This document shows, in pieces, positions 40,016 to 47,790 of a stretch of 64,000 nt of DNA. The notes below the pieces were generated by a model. The model was not told the DNA's origin. It was given only the letters and a program-made list of their open reading frames with translations, and searched no databases. Numbering within the stretch: the first letter of the stretch is position 1; each line of letters opens with the position of its first letter. This DNA is from Poriferisodalis sp965203655 (GTDB taxonomy: Bacteria > Actinomycetota > Acidimicrobiia > Acidimicrobiales > Poriferisodalaceae), in assembly GCF_965203655.1 (NCBI RefSeq), contig NZ_CBDBDD010000009.1, positions 682,001-746,000 of the forward strand, read 5' to 3'. A program made the translations under genes and the position numbers.

Positions 40016-40627
40016 TCAGTCGTGCGGCCAGGTCACCGCTGGCAGCGGGGGACGCTGGCGGTAGATCGTCTCCGTGGTGACCACACGCCGCGGCGAACGC
40101 TGGGTGTCGGCGAACTTCGCGACATCGGCCAGGATGACCTCCCGATCGTGATCGTCGCCGAAGAAGCGCTCACGCATGTCATCGAGTGAAGCGAATGAGA
40201 CCAAGGCGAAGCCGTCATAGGACGGTCCGTTGAGGGTGCCGACGACGCTGAGCTGGGTGTAGTCCCACATGCCGGGGTGATGTCGCAGCGCGAGCGGAGC
40301 GTGGGTATCACGCCAGTGGCTGTCCCCCTGCGAGTGGGTCAATGCAGGGTGGTGAACCATCGGGAAGATGGCAGTCAGGCCCGGAGAGGGCGTGCCTGGG
40401 TCGGACTCCAGGGGGCGCTCGCGGATGATGCGCGAGAACGCCAGGTAGGTGCCCACCGTCGCGGCCGGCGCGAGGGCGTCGGGCGCATCGGTCATCGCTC
40501 GCACCAGCGTGCGGAAGGGGAGCTCACGACGTTCGTCAGGATCTGCTGCGTAACACACGCCCCCGACACTCGCCGCTGCCTCCGCGGCGGCATCCGGATC
40601 ATTTCCCGTGACGACGAGCTCGTGCAT
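40016..40627 (-). CDS. EthD-domain-like protein
   Basis: 203 aa. The C-terminal half (about 85-190) matches the dimeric alpha-beta barrel EthD/DUF fold: TAIFPMVHHPALTHSQGDSHWRDTHAPLAL followed by WDYTQLSVVGT and YDGFALVSFASLDDM. The HWRDTHAPL motif is the hallmark. The N-terminal half is not characterised. Such proteins are usually small accessory or degradative enzymes of acyl-type compounds. Lies between the MFS transporter and a metallopeptidase, divergent from the latter by 40 bases. Confidence 0.7.
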   Translation of the reverse strand: MHELVVTGNDPDAAAEAAASVGGVCYAADPDERRELPFRTLVRAMTDAPDALAPAATVGTYLAFSRIIRERPLESDPGTPSPGLTAIFPMVHHPALTHSQGDSHWRDTHAPLALRHHPGMWDYTQLSVVGTLNGPSYDGFALVSFASLDDMRERFFGDDHDREVILADVAKFADTQRSPRRVVTTETIYRQRPPLPAVTWPHD

Positions 40628-40667
40628 GCCCGCAACCTAGAGGATGCGCAGGGGGCAGGATGGAGTC

Positions 40668-41012
40668 GTGCTCGAGATGGACGAGGCCGCGTTTGCCGAC
40701 CTGGTGGAACAAGCACTCGAAGACATTCCGGACGCGCTGCGCTCGCTCATGGACAACGTGGCCATCTTCGTGGAGGACCGCGGGGACGATCCGGACATGC
40801 TCGGCGTCTACGAGGGCATCCCGCTGACCGAGCGTCACGACTACGGCGGGCTGGCGATGCCCGACAGCATCGTCATCTACCGGCTGCCCATCCTGGAGAT
40901 GTGCGAGACGCCCGACGATGTGGTGGAAGAGGTGCTGGTGACTGTGGTGCACGAGGTCGCCCACCACTTCGGCATCGACGACGACCGGCTGCACGAACTC
41001 GGCTGGGACTGA
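40668..41012 (+). CDS. Small zincin-like metallopeptidase family protein
   Basis: 114 aa from GTG 40668, which has AGGA seven bases upstream; ATG 40644 and 40677 are alternatives. The start LEMDEAAFADLVEQALEDIP, the middle DPDMLGVYEGIPLTER, and the C-terminal VVHEVAHHFGIDDDRLHELGW are typical of the DUF1025/zincin-1 family. HEVAH is a HExxH zinc site; the downstream Asp-rich segment supplies the third ligand. A related gene (Rv3259) sits in the conserved block in mycobacteria, but here it is 10 kb away from it. Function unknown. Confidence 0.85.
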   Translation: MLEMDEAAFADLVEQALEDIPDALRSLMDNVAIFVEDRGDDPDMLGVYEGIPLTERHDYGGLAMPDSIVIYRLPILEMCETPDDVVEEVLVTVVHEVAHHFGIDDDRLHELGWD

Positions 41013-41108
41013 CTCCAATCCAGCTTGCTTGCTAGGGCAGCGCCCCCGGTGCGCCCGGATGCGGCCAAGCGGTCGCAGTCGGCCGCGCCATCACGTCCGG
41101 CCGCGTGG

Positions 41109-42233
41109 TCACACGCGGCCGAGGCCAAGATCCAGCCGGCCCCGGGCAACGTTGGCCGCTAGCACCTCGGTGGGTCCCTCTGCCAGCCTCTGTGCGCGCA
41201 CGCGTCGCAAGATGCTGGCGAGCGGGTGGTTGTCCACGAGCGCAGTGCCCCCGACTAGCTGCACGGCGTCGTCACAGATTCGGCTGAGTGTCTCGGTGGC
41301 CAGCGACTTGGCAGCCATCACTTCGTTGACGGCGTTCTCGCCGGCATCGAGCAGGCGCGCCGTGCGGTAGAGCGCGCTGCGAGCCGCGTAGACGTCGATC
41401 CGCATACCTCCTAGCGTCACCCGCTCCAGATCGGTGCCGACTCGCGCCGGTTCCTCAGTGGAGCCGTGCCGCCCCGCCCGCTCGACCAGCGTCTGCTCCA
41501 CGAGGTCGATCGCGAATCGACACTGGCCGATGCACTCGGCTGCGATCGCCATGCGCGTGGCGTTGATCTGGCTCATCGCGCGCCGGAGACCGCGCCCAGC
41601 CTCGCCGATGACGTGGCTCGCAGGAACGCGCACATCGCTGAACGTGAATGCAGCATGGTGGCTGCCGTCGAGGGTGCCGAATCGTTGCTTGAGCGTCACG
41701 CCGGCCCGGTCGGTCTCGATGAGCACCATCGCCGGGCCGACCCCGTCGACCTCGACTAGTGCGTTGATGAAGTCGGAGTTCGCGCCCCCCGTCACGTATG
41801 ACTTCGCTCCGTTGACCACCAAGTCGTCGCCGTCACGCCGAGCCCAGGTGTGGCGCGGGGCGTCGGCCGGCTCGGTGAACCCGAAACCGCTGCGGATCTC
41901 ACCGGCGAGATACGGCAGCAAGAACTGGCTGCGCAGCGGCTCGCCGACATCGGCGAGCACGCCCGGCGACGGCCCGAAGACACCCGGCAGGTGACCCACA
42001 TTGCGGCTGCCGAGCGTGTCACGCACGACGGCCAGCGCCAGAGCGCCGGCCTCGGTGCCGCCTACCGACATCGGCTGGGTCATGCCGAACACACCGGCCG
42101 CCTTGGATGCCTCCCGCGCCGCCGCCCCGATGTCGCTCTCATCGACCCGGCCCGACAGAGCTGCAAGCTCGTCGGCCAGCAGCTCGGCGGTGCGCAGCAC
42201 CTCGGCGTGCTCGGTATCCAAGTAATCGGGCAT
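41109..42233 (-). CDS. Acyl-CoA dehydrogenase family protein
   Basis: 374 aa. FAD-dependent acyl-CoA dehydrogenase fold: GFGFTEPADAPRHTWARRDGD (FAD/acyl-binding, normally GF(A)xTEP), VNGAKSYVTGGANSDFIN, and the C-terminal domain helices with GGTALVDNHPLASILRRVRA. The catalytic base is probably Glu in LAEGPTEVLAANVARG (EGPTEV, the EGT/EGP position). Substrate is not predictable. It runs in the same direction as the hydrolase upstream, 12 bases away. Confidence 0.88.
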   Translation of the reverse strand: MPDYLDTEHAEVLRTAELLADELAALSGRVDESDIGAAAREASKAAGVFGMTQPMSVGGTEAGALALAVVRDTLGSRNVGHLPGVFGPSPGVLADVGEPLRSQFLLPYLAGEIRSGFGFTEPADAPRHTWARRDGDDLVVNGAKSYVTGGANSDFINALVEVDGVGPAMVLIETDRAGVTLKQRFGTLDGSHHAAFTFSDVRVPASHVIGEAGRGLRRAMSQINATRMAIAAECIGQCRFAIDLVEQTLVERAGRHGSTEEPARVGTDLERVTLGGMRIDVYAARSALYRTARLLDAGENAVNEVMAAKSLATETLSRICDDAVQLVGGTALVDNHPLASILRRVRAQRLAEGPTEVLAANVARGRLDLGLGRV

Positions 42234-42245
42234 CGATCGCGCCTT

Positions 42246-43370
42246 CTAGCCCGTGTGGCTGCGGACCCAGTCGGTGATGAGGTCGGCCGCTTCGGTCCGC
42301 GCACCGGCGGGTTCGGTCAGGTAGTGGTCGCCGGAGATGGAGTGCGCTGGGACGTCCGGTGCGCCGGGCCGGCCGCGCAGCGCGTTGACGATCTTGGCGG
42401 TGTCGGAGGAGAAGATGCCGGTATCGGCATCGGCGTCGATGACGATCGCCGGAAGATCGATGTGCTGCGCCTGGTCGGTGCTGCACTGCGAGTCGGCGAG
42501 GCTCCACATCGACAGCCAAGTCCGCAGCGAACTCACCGTCCCGACGCCGAAAATTCCGTAGTTGGCCCGGCGCGGATCGCCGAGGTAGCAGCCGGGCACG
42601 GTGCGTTGGCTGGGGTCGATCGAACCGTCGAGCATGCGCAGGTCCGCCCAGAGTCGCGGCACCACGAACAGACGCTCGCGGTGCCCTGCCGCTGCGAGCC
42701 GGTCCAGCTCGCTTTTGCACCAGGCGGTGATGCGTTCGTTGCGGGCCCGCTGTGCACGCCGGTACGCCGCGATGAAATCAGCGCCGAACGGCGGCTGGCG
42801 GTCGGGGGAGAACGGGTCGAGGGCCGGATCGATGCTGAGCGGATCGTTCTCGTCGGTGACCGACGGGTCCATCCAGTTGGTCAGCACTTCGGCGCGACCG
42901 GTGTGCGCCACGATCGAGACGTACAGGTCGCCTCCCGCCAGATCCTCGATCGCCGGGTGCAAGCCTCGCCGGCTGTACTCCGGAACCAGATTGGGCGCCG
43001 TGGCCTGTGCCTGGTAGGTGGCCATGAGCGAGCCGCCACCGCTGTTGCCCAGCAGCACCACGCAGTCGACGCCCTGGCTGCGCAGCCAGCGGACACCAGC
43101 GTCGATGTCGGCCAGCGCCAGATCGGCCAGGAAGTAGGGCTCGGCACCCCGGAAGCGGGTGTTCCAGCCGAGAAAGCCCAGACCCCGCTCGGCGATGTAG
43201 CTGGCCAGGTAGTGCTCGCTGAAGTCGATGTTGTAGTGGGTCGCTATGAGCGCGGTGCGCGGCTCGTGTCCATCGGGCCGGTGGTAGACGCCTTGGCAGG
43301 GATGCCCGCCCACGCCGGACCGGGGTGCGCTGGCGCTCGTCAGCGCGACGAATTCGCGGGTTGTGCCCAT
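42246..43370 (-). CDS. Alpha/beta hydrolase fold protein
   Basis: 374 aa. The nucleophile elbow GNSGGGSL (near residue 108) has a GxSxG Ser, preceded by the strand VDCVVLL. An Asp in VIDADADTGIF and a His in SISGDHYL near the C-terminus complete a likely triad. The N-terminus (ALIATHYNIDFSEHYL) is the oxyanion-hole region. It resembles dienelactone-hydrolase-like or esterase proteins. Forms a unit with the acyl-CoA dehydrogenase downstream and the VOC gene upstream, so ester or acyl-CoA breakdown is plausible. Confidence 0.78.
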   Translation of the reverse strand: MGTTREFVALTSASAPRSGVGGHPCQGVYHRPDGHEPRTALIATHYNIDFSEHYLASYIAERGLGFLGWNTRFRGAEPYFLADLALADIDAGVRWLRSQGVDCVVLLGNSGGGSLMATYQAQATAPNLVPEYSRRGLHPAIEDLAGGDLYVSIVAHTGRAEVLTNWMDPSVTDENDPLSIDPALDPFSPDRQPPFGADFIAAYRRAQRARNERITAWCKSELDRLAAAGHRERLFVVPRLWADLRMLDGSIDPSQRTVPGCYLGDPRRANYGIFGVGTVSSLRTWLSMWSLADSQCSTDQAQHIDLPAIVIDADADTGIFSSDTAKIVNALRGRPGAPDVPAHSISGDHYLTEPAGARTEAADLITDWVRSHTG

Positions 43371-43389
43371 CTGTCGGCCGGCCCGCAGC

Positions 43390-43890
43390 TCAGGCCGTTG
43401 CGTCGGCGGGGATGGGGGAGCGCATCACTTCCAGCGCTTCGGCGGGATCGGGCTGGATGCCGGTGGTGTCCCGGCAGAGCTCCACCATGATCCCGTTGGG
43501 GTCCACGAAGTAGAGCGAGTGGCACCAGCCATGGTCCACCTCCATCAGAGGCTCGATGTCTGCGGCTGCCATGCGCTCGCGGGCTGCCTCTTGTTGCTCT
43601 GGCGTCGCCCGAACGGCGACGTGATTGACCCACACCGGCAGCCCCACCGTTGCGCTGAGGTCGGTGCTGTAGTCGGATTGCTCGCCCATGTTCTGGATGA
43701 AGAAGAAGGCGATGCACTCGCCGTCGCCGATGTCGTAGAAGACGTGCTTGATGTGGCCAGTCGGCCCGCCGTCGGGGTGCGGGCGCTCGGCCTGCTCGGC
43801 GTGCACCAGCGGGAACCCCATCAAGTCCTCGTAGAAGCGGTGGGTCGCCTCGAGATCCCGTGTTGCGTAGGCGACGTGGTGAAGTCCCAT
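43390..43890 (-). CDS. VOC (glyoxalase/bleomycin) superfamily protein
   Basis: 166 aa from the ATG whose first base is 43890, since MGLHHVAYATRDLEATHRFYEDL is the typical VOC start; the open frame further upstream overlaps the phosphodiesterase gene. Two beta-alpha-beta-beta-beta modules are seen, with metal ligands likely at His (HHVAY), Glu/His (VNHVAV) and Glu (IMVELCRD). Substrate is not deducible; dioxygenase or glyoxalase functions are both known in the family. Confidence 0.82.
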   Translation of the reverse strand: MGLHHVAYATRDLEATHRFYEDLMGFPLVHAEQAERPHPDGGPTGHIKHVFYDIGDGECIAFFFIQNMGEQSDYSTDLSATVGLPVWVNHVAVRATPEQQEAARERMAAADIEPLMEVDHGWCHSLYFVDPNGIMVELCRDTTGIQPDPAEALEVMRSPIPADATA

Positions 43891-43949
43891 GGCTCCCCCT
43901 GCTGCGGTGTTCACCGCAAGGTTCTCACATCCGGCTGCGCCGCTTCGCC

Positions 43950-44453
43950 TCACGGACCGGGCCCGGCGTTCTCGTGGAGCGGGAACTTCGCAACATCGAG
44001 GTACTCGCCCCACGGCGCTGACTCGACCAGGCTGATCTCGTCGACCTCGAACGTCTCACCCAGGCGTGGCCACTCGACCGACGGCTGCCGCTTGCGGAAT
44101 CTGGCAACGGTGAGGTGCCCCACGAAAGGGTGATCCGGCGGCTGGTCGCCGATGTAGCGAGTGCAGTCGATGACGGACTGGGCGAGTTCGTCGACGCCGG
44201 CAGCCGGAAGCATGAGCACGCCCCGACCAAGTCGTTCAGGCGCCGGGCCGAGCGTCGCCCGCGCCACCCCGAATGAGGCCGCCTCCAACGTGCTCAGGGC
44301 CTCGTCTTGGTCGCATTCACCGAGGAATCTCAGCGTGATATGCAGCCGGTGGGGCTTGGTCCAGCTGACGCCTGGCTTGGATGGCCGTGGCAGCGCCGCC
44401 AACTCGTCGATCACGGAGGGAGGCGGCCACACGGCGACGAACAGGCGCGGCAC
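43950..44453 (-). CDS. thpR: RNA 2',3'-cyclic phosphodiesterase
   Basis: 167 aa, the normal length. Two HxTx motifs of the 2H phosphoesterase superfamily are visible: HITLRFLGECD near 38 and HLTVARFRK near 113. The start is MPRLFVAVWPPPSVIDELA, the usual N-terminal strand. It opens 2',3'-cyclic phosphates in RNA ends. Divergent from the selenoprotein-type gene with 100 bases between. Confidence 0.87.
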   Translation of the reverse strand: MPRLFVAVWPPPSVIDELAALPRPSKPGVSWTKPHRLHITLRFLGECDQDEALSTLEAASFGVARATLGPAPERLGRGVLMLPAAGVDELAQSVIDCTRYIGDQPPDHPFVGHLTVARFRKRQPSVEWPRLGETFEVDEISLVESAPWGEYLDVAKFPLHENAGPGP

Positions 44454-44540
44454 GGCACGAACCTAGCGGCGCGTCTCCGCCATGCCGGAGACACTCGGCG
44501 CCAGGCTCGATGCCGCTTGTGAGCCAGCGCGGAGGCGGGT

Positions 44541-44546
44541 TACGCT
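44541..44546 (+). promoter_or_regulatory. -10 hexamer TACGCT of the selenoprotein-type lipoprotein gene, leaderless-type
   Basis: TACGCT ends 7 bases before the GTG at 44554; no Shine-Dalgarno is suitably placed, so the mRNA probably begins at the start codon. Confidence 0.5.
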
Positions 44547-44553
44547 CGGTCGC

Positions 44554-45573
44554 GTGATGCTGGTACTGCGCCGAGCGGTTCTGGTCGCGGCCTCGTGCGT
44601 CGCGGGTGTGGGCCTGCTGGCCAGTTGCAGCAGCGACAGCGACGAGACATCACAGACGGTGGCTGCCAGCACGGCCGCACCAGCGCTCGCGACGACCGAG
44701 CAGCCTGCGAGTCCGACCACGGCACCGGTCGATCCCGCTGATCAGCCCGCCGACGAGGCTGGCGCTGATGCCACGGACCAGGCCACGGCGGACGACGCTG
44801 GCGACACTGCCGCGAAGCAGCAGGACGAGGCTGAGGATCAGCCCGGCAGTGCCGCCGAACCGTCGGCGGACGACGAGTCCGATGATGTCGGCAGCGGGGG
44901 AGCACAGGACGCTGCCGCGACCACCGACGACGACGACGCCCAAGCATCGGGAACCGACGCTGGCGGTGGCTCATCGCAAGAGGCCGAGTTGGACGATGAG
45001 CAGGCCGCCGAGCCGGAGGTCGACAACGGCCAACAGGCCGAAGAAGACGGCGAGGCCAAAGAGGCTGGGGAAGCTGAGGAGTCTGAAGAGGCCGGGACAG
45101 CCGGCGAGGTCGAGGAGGAAAAGGAAGACGACGCCGAGGAGGCGGTCTCCGAACCTGATCCGACCGAGAACAGGCCCAAGGTGCTGGCGCTGGCCGTCCC
45201 GCAACTCGACGGCACGACCCTCGATATCAGCGCATTTGCCGGCCGCGACGTGCTGGTGTGGTTCTGGGCACCGTGGTGACCGAATTGCCGGCGGGAAGCG
45301 CCTGCGGTCGCAGCGCTGAAGACACTGCACGGAGACAACTTGGCCCTCGTCAGCGTCGGGGGGCATGACACCACAACGGCCATCGCAAGCTTCGTGAGCT
45401 CCTACGGACTCGGTCACCTGCCCAACCTGCCCGATACCGAGAATCAGCTCGCCAGGACGCTCGGCGTCAGCTATCACCCCCGCTGGCTGCTGCTCCGTGC
45501 CGACGGAACAGAGCAGGCGGGCGGCGGCGCGATCCCCGACGCCGTCGTGACCGACGCCCTCACCCCCGGCTGA
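44554..45573 (+). CDS. TlpA/DsbE-like thioredoxin lipoprotein, probable selenoprotein (in-frame TGA at 45277)
   Basis: 339 aa if the TGA at codon 242 is read as selenocysteine. GTG 44554 starts a lipoprotein signal peptide (VLVAASCVAGVGLLASC, lipobox LASC). A very acidic Asp/Glu/Ala/Gly-rich linker of about 180 residues follows. The thioredoxin fold then begins at KVLALAVPQLDGTTLDISAF and VLVWFWAPW, where the next codon is TGA (45277-45279), followed in the same frame by PNCRREAPAVAALKTL, a cis-Pro segment YHPRWLLLRADGT and a normal stop at 45571. So the motif reads W-U-P-N-C in place of the W-C-P-x-C of MPT53/DsbE-type proteins. A SECIS-like hairpin follows the TGA. A nonsense mutation or sequencing error is the alternative, but no other lesion is seen in either half. 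Confidence 0.8.
45284..45308 (+). promoter_or_regulatory. SECIS-like hairpin just after the in-frame TGA
   Basis: The RNA 3' of the TGA can fold with A-U, U-G, U-G, G-C, C-G pairs (45284-45288 with 45304-45308), a single mismatch, and a GGCG/CGCC stem (45290-45293 with 45299-45302) closing a 5-base GGAAG loop. The loop opens with G, as in bacterial SECIS elements, but starts only 14 bases after the TGA, slightly short of the usual spacing. Hand-folded, so energy is unknown. Confidence 0.55.
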
Positions 45574-45585
45574 CCAAGAGAGCAG

Positions 45586-46365
45586 TTAGCTGGACCTGGC
45601 CTCGATCCGTAGTTCGTAGAGTCGCTGTTCCGGATCGTCAGCCGTCACAAGTTCCTCGCCGATAAGCGCTGCATCGTAGCCAGCCTCAGCGATGGCGCTC
45701 ATCGACGTGCCATCGCGAACTCCGATGCCTGAGGCAGCTACCAACAGAATTTGTTCGTCGATGCCCTCGAAACAGCTGCTAATCCGCACCGCCTTGTTGG
45801 GGTCGACTGTGTACTCCTTCGACTGAGGAAGATCTCGCTGATTGACAGCGATCATGTAGGCGCCGAGATCAACGGCGAGTTGGAATTCGTCTTCGTCACG
45901 TACTTCGGTGAGAACGTCGATACCGAGCGAGAGGGCGTGGTCCTGCATTTCGAGCAACTGTGATGGATCGATTTCGGCGAGGATCACCAGCATCGCATCG
46001 GCGCCCATCGCGGCGCTCTCTCGCACATCGTCGAGTGAGCGCAGGAAGTCCTTCCGAAGTACTGGCACATCGGCGGCGGCCTTTGCCGCCCGAAGATCGT
46101 CAGGTGAGCCGCCAAATCGTTCACCTTCGGTCAGGATCGACAGGCAGGTAGCACCGCCACGTTGGTATCGAACCGCGAGATCGCCCGCATCTAGGTCTGG
46201 GTTCATGGGTCCGCGAGATGGCGATCGGCGCTTGATCTCGGCGATCACCGATAGGCCTGCCTCTCGCAGCGCGGAGGCAAACCGATGCCCCTGCACCGAC
46301 GGGCGCGTGGCTACTGCAATTCCGGTCGCCGACGCTCCGCCAGCGACCGCGATGTCAACTGCCAT
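45586..46365 (-). CDS. TrpC-like indole-3-glycerol phosphate synthase homolog (divergent)
   Basis: 259 aa beta-alpha barrel. AEIKRRSPSRG, SILTEGERFGGSP, VLRKDFL (catalytic Lys) and a TEVRDEDE segment are conserved with TrpC. But NNRDL is NQRDL and the usual SESGI is AASGI, so one catalytic Glu is replaced. No other trp gene lies nearby. GC is lower than the neighbours (53% in 45841-45900). It may be a paralog with altered or lost activity, for instance in a side pathway, or a transferred gene. A normal trpC elsewhere would support a paralog. Confidence 0.75.
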   Translation of the reverse strand: MAVDIAVAGGASATGIAVATRPSVQGHRFASALREAGLSVIAEIKRRSPSRGPMNPDLDAGDLAVRYQRGGATCLSILTEGERFGGSPDDLRAAKAAADVPVLRKDFLRSLDDVRESAAMGADAMLVILAEIDPSQLLEMQDHALSLGIDVLTEVRDEDEFQLAVDLGAYMIAVNQRDLPQSKEYTVDPNKAVRISSCFEGIDEQILLVAASGIGVRDGTSMSAIAEAGYDAALIGEELVTADDPEQRLYELRIEARSS

Positions 46366-46527
46366 TAGGAAGGACTAGTCCCATCACAATCGACTCACTC
46401 CCAACCTGGACGACTGCTACTAGTGAATGGGTCGTGACTATAGGCCGTTCGATGGTGCCATGACGACCCTGTAAGGGGCTCCTCGCAGCTGAAGCATACG
46501 CCGACTCCTCGGCATTGCAGAACCAAC

Positions 46528-46541
46528 CGGGGTCGACCCCG
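46528..46541. repeat. 14-bp perfect palindrome CGGGGTCGACCCCG
   Basis: Lies in the divergent gap between the TrpC-like gene and the toxin-antitoxin operon. GGCATT (46511-46516) and AATGCC (46542-46547) extend it as a broken inverted repeat. It could be an operator or a hairpin; no T-tract is present. Confidence 0.45.
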
Positions 46542-46573
46542 AATGCCGCCGGTGGCGGTCGCGCTTGGAGGCG

Positions 46574-46590
46574 CGGCGGAGCTTCCGCCG
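46574..46590. repeat. Hairpin CGGCGGA-GCT-TCCGCCG
   Basis: Perfect 7-bp inverted repeat with a 3-base loop, 38 bases before the antitoxin start. It may be a terminator for leftward transcripts or an operator arm. Confidence 0.4.
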
Positions 46591-46610
46591 ATGCGACATC
46601 GCCACCACAT

Positions 46611-46629
46611 ATGACTACGCTGTAGTCAT
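46611..46629. promoter_or_regulatory. Palindromic operator over the -10 box and start codon of the toxin-antitoxin operon
   Basis: ATGACTAC and GTAGTCAT are perfect reverse complements separated by GCT. The -10 hexamer TACGCT (46616-46621) and the ATG start (46628) of the antitoxin lie within or on it, so a bound antitoxin would block transcription directly. This is a typical autoregulation layout of RHH antitoxins, inferred from sequence. Confidence 0.65.
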
Positions 46630-47050
46630 GCCAGTTGTATCGGTTCGGATTTCCGACAACGAGTTGTACAGCCGGCTTCGGCAGAACGCACGACGTCACA
46701 GCCAGGGGATCTCGACGCTCGCTGAGCGTCTGATCGACGAGGGCTTGCGGATGCAGACCCATCCGGCGGTGATGTTTCGGGACGGCCCACGGGGCCGCCG
46801 TGCAGCGCTCGCAGCCGGGCCGGAGGTCGTCGATGTCGTCGGGGCGCTCATCGGAGGCGATGTGCCTGTCGACCAGCGACGAGCACGAGCGGCAGACCTG
46901 CTCAACATCAGTCCGGCCGCCGTCGACGCGGCCCTCGCGTACTACGCAGAATTCACCGACGAAGTTAACGCGGAGATCGCCGAACGAGCTCGGGCAGCCA
47001 AGGAAGCCGAGGCCGCTTGGGCTCGCCAGCGGGCATTGCTTGAAGCGTGA
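46628..47050 (+). CDS. CopG/RHH-like antitoxin
   Basis: 140 aa from ATG 46628. The start PVVSVRISDNELYSRLRQNA has a ribbon-helix-helix-like beta strand and helix. It is followed by a segment (HPAVMFRDGPRGRRAALAAG) often fused in antitoxins of DUF5615-type toxins, and a helical C-terminus rich in Ala, Glu and Arg. Its stop overlaps the toxin start (GTGA). It should bind and neutralise the DUF5615 toxin and repress its own operon. Confidence 0.78.
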   Translation: MPVVSVRISDNELYSRLRQNARRHSQGISTLAERLIDEGLRMQTHPAVMFRDGPRGRRAALAAGPEVVDVVGALIGGDVPVDQRRARAADLLNISPAAVDAALAYYAEFTDEVNAEIAERARAAKEAEAAWARQRALLEA

Positions 47051-47412
47051 AGCTGCTGCTCGACGAAATGCATGCGCCGAGCGTCGCAGCTGCACTCCTT
47101 GATGCAGGGCATGACGTTGTAGCCGTGGCCGCGGACCCCTCGCTCCGTGGGTGCAGCGATACCAGCCTGCTGCAGTACGCAATGGAGTCTGGCCGGGCAC
47201 TGGTGACTGAGAACGTCGGCGATTTCTCGGTGCTGGTGAAGCGGCACGTGGCGGCTGGAGAGTCGCACCCAGGCATCATCCTCACAAATCCCGCCCGTTT
47301 CAACCGGGCCTCGCTGGCCTATCCGGGAAATCTGATAGCCGCGCTCGCTGCCTTTCTCGCCGACCCGCCTGTAGGTGGCGATTCGTGGACGTGGTGGCTT
47401 CAGCGCGCTTGA
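47047..47412 (+). CDS. DUF5615 PIN-like toxin
   Basis: 121 aa. MKLLLDEMHAPSVAAALLDAGHDVVAVAADP and ALVTENVGDFSVL are the family signature: acidic residues at Asp (LLDEM), Glu/Asp (SDTS and NVGD) form the expected PIN-type metal site. PIN toxins are metal-dependent ribonucleases. The GTG start overlaps the antitoxin stop by 4 bases, so the pair is one operon. Confidence 0.8.
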   Translation: MKLLLDEMHAPSVAAALLDAGHDVVAVAADPSLRGCSDTSLLQYAMESGRALVTENVGDFSVLVKRHVAAGESHPGIILTNPARFNRASLAYPGNLIAALAAFLADPPVGGDSWTWWLQRA

Positions 47413-47471
47413 AGGCACGTACGGCAAAAATCACTTGGAGGATGGGAAATCAATGAAATAACTTGAAATAT

Positions 47472-47726
47472 ATGGAAGATGAGCAAATGAACGATGACGG
47501 CGGCGAGCTGCAGCGCCGTCAGCTCCGTGCGGCTGGCGTGCTGGTTGCTTCCAATGCACGCCTGCGGCCGACGACCACGATGGTCGCCGAAGACGAGACG
47601 GGCGCCACAGTCGCCGTCGCCACCCTGCTGCTCGACGTAACCCGCCCAGATTGCATCGACCGGGTCGTGAGCTGGATGCGCGACACCGCCACCCTCCTCG
47701 AAACCCTCCAAGAACTCGAACGCTGA
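47472..47726 (+). CDS. Small hypothetical protein after the toxin
   Basis: 84 aa from ATG 47472 (an ATG at 47487 preceded by GAAGATGAG is an alternative). The mid part (VAEDETGATVAVATLLLDV) is beta-like, and the C-terminal helix VVSWMRDTATLLETLQELER is amphipathic. I recognise no family. Upstream DNA is AT-rich compared with the rest of the window, as in the toxin region, suggesting a transferred unit. Confidence 0.45.
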   Translation: MEDEQMNDDGGELQRRQLRAAGVLVASNARLRPTTTMVAEDETGATVAVATLLLDVTRPDCIDRVVSWMRDTATLLETLQELER

Positions 47727-47777
47727 TCTCTTGACGGTTCAGTGATTCGGTCGGACCTACCTTCGTTCCCAGCCGGT

Positions 47778-47783
47778 TAGCGT
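47778..47783 (+). promoter_or_regulatory. -10 hexamer TAGCGT, leaderless-type
   Basis: TAGCGT ends 7 bases before the ATG at 47791. Confidence 0.4.
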
Positions 47784-47790
47784 TCGTACG

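Noticed and set aside
43390..44013. Longer VOC gene starting at 44013
   Set aside because: The extra residues overlap the phosphodiesterase gene on the same strand and lack family character; ATG 43890 gives the normal N-terminus.
45340..45573. Separate short ORF (MALVSVGGHDTT...)
   Set aside because: It continues the same frame after the TGA at 45277 and completes the thioredoxin fold, so it is treated as the end of the selenoprotein-type gene, not an independent gene.
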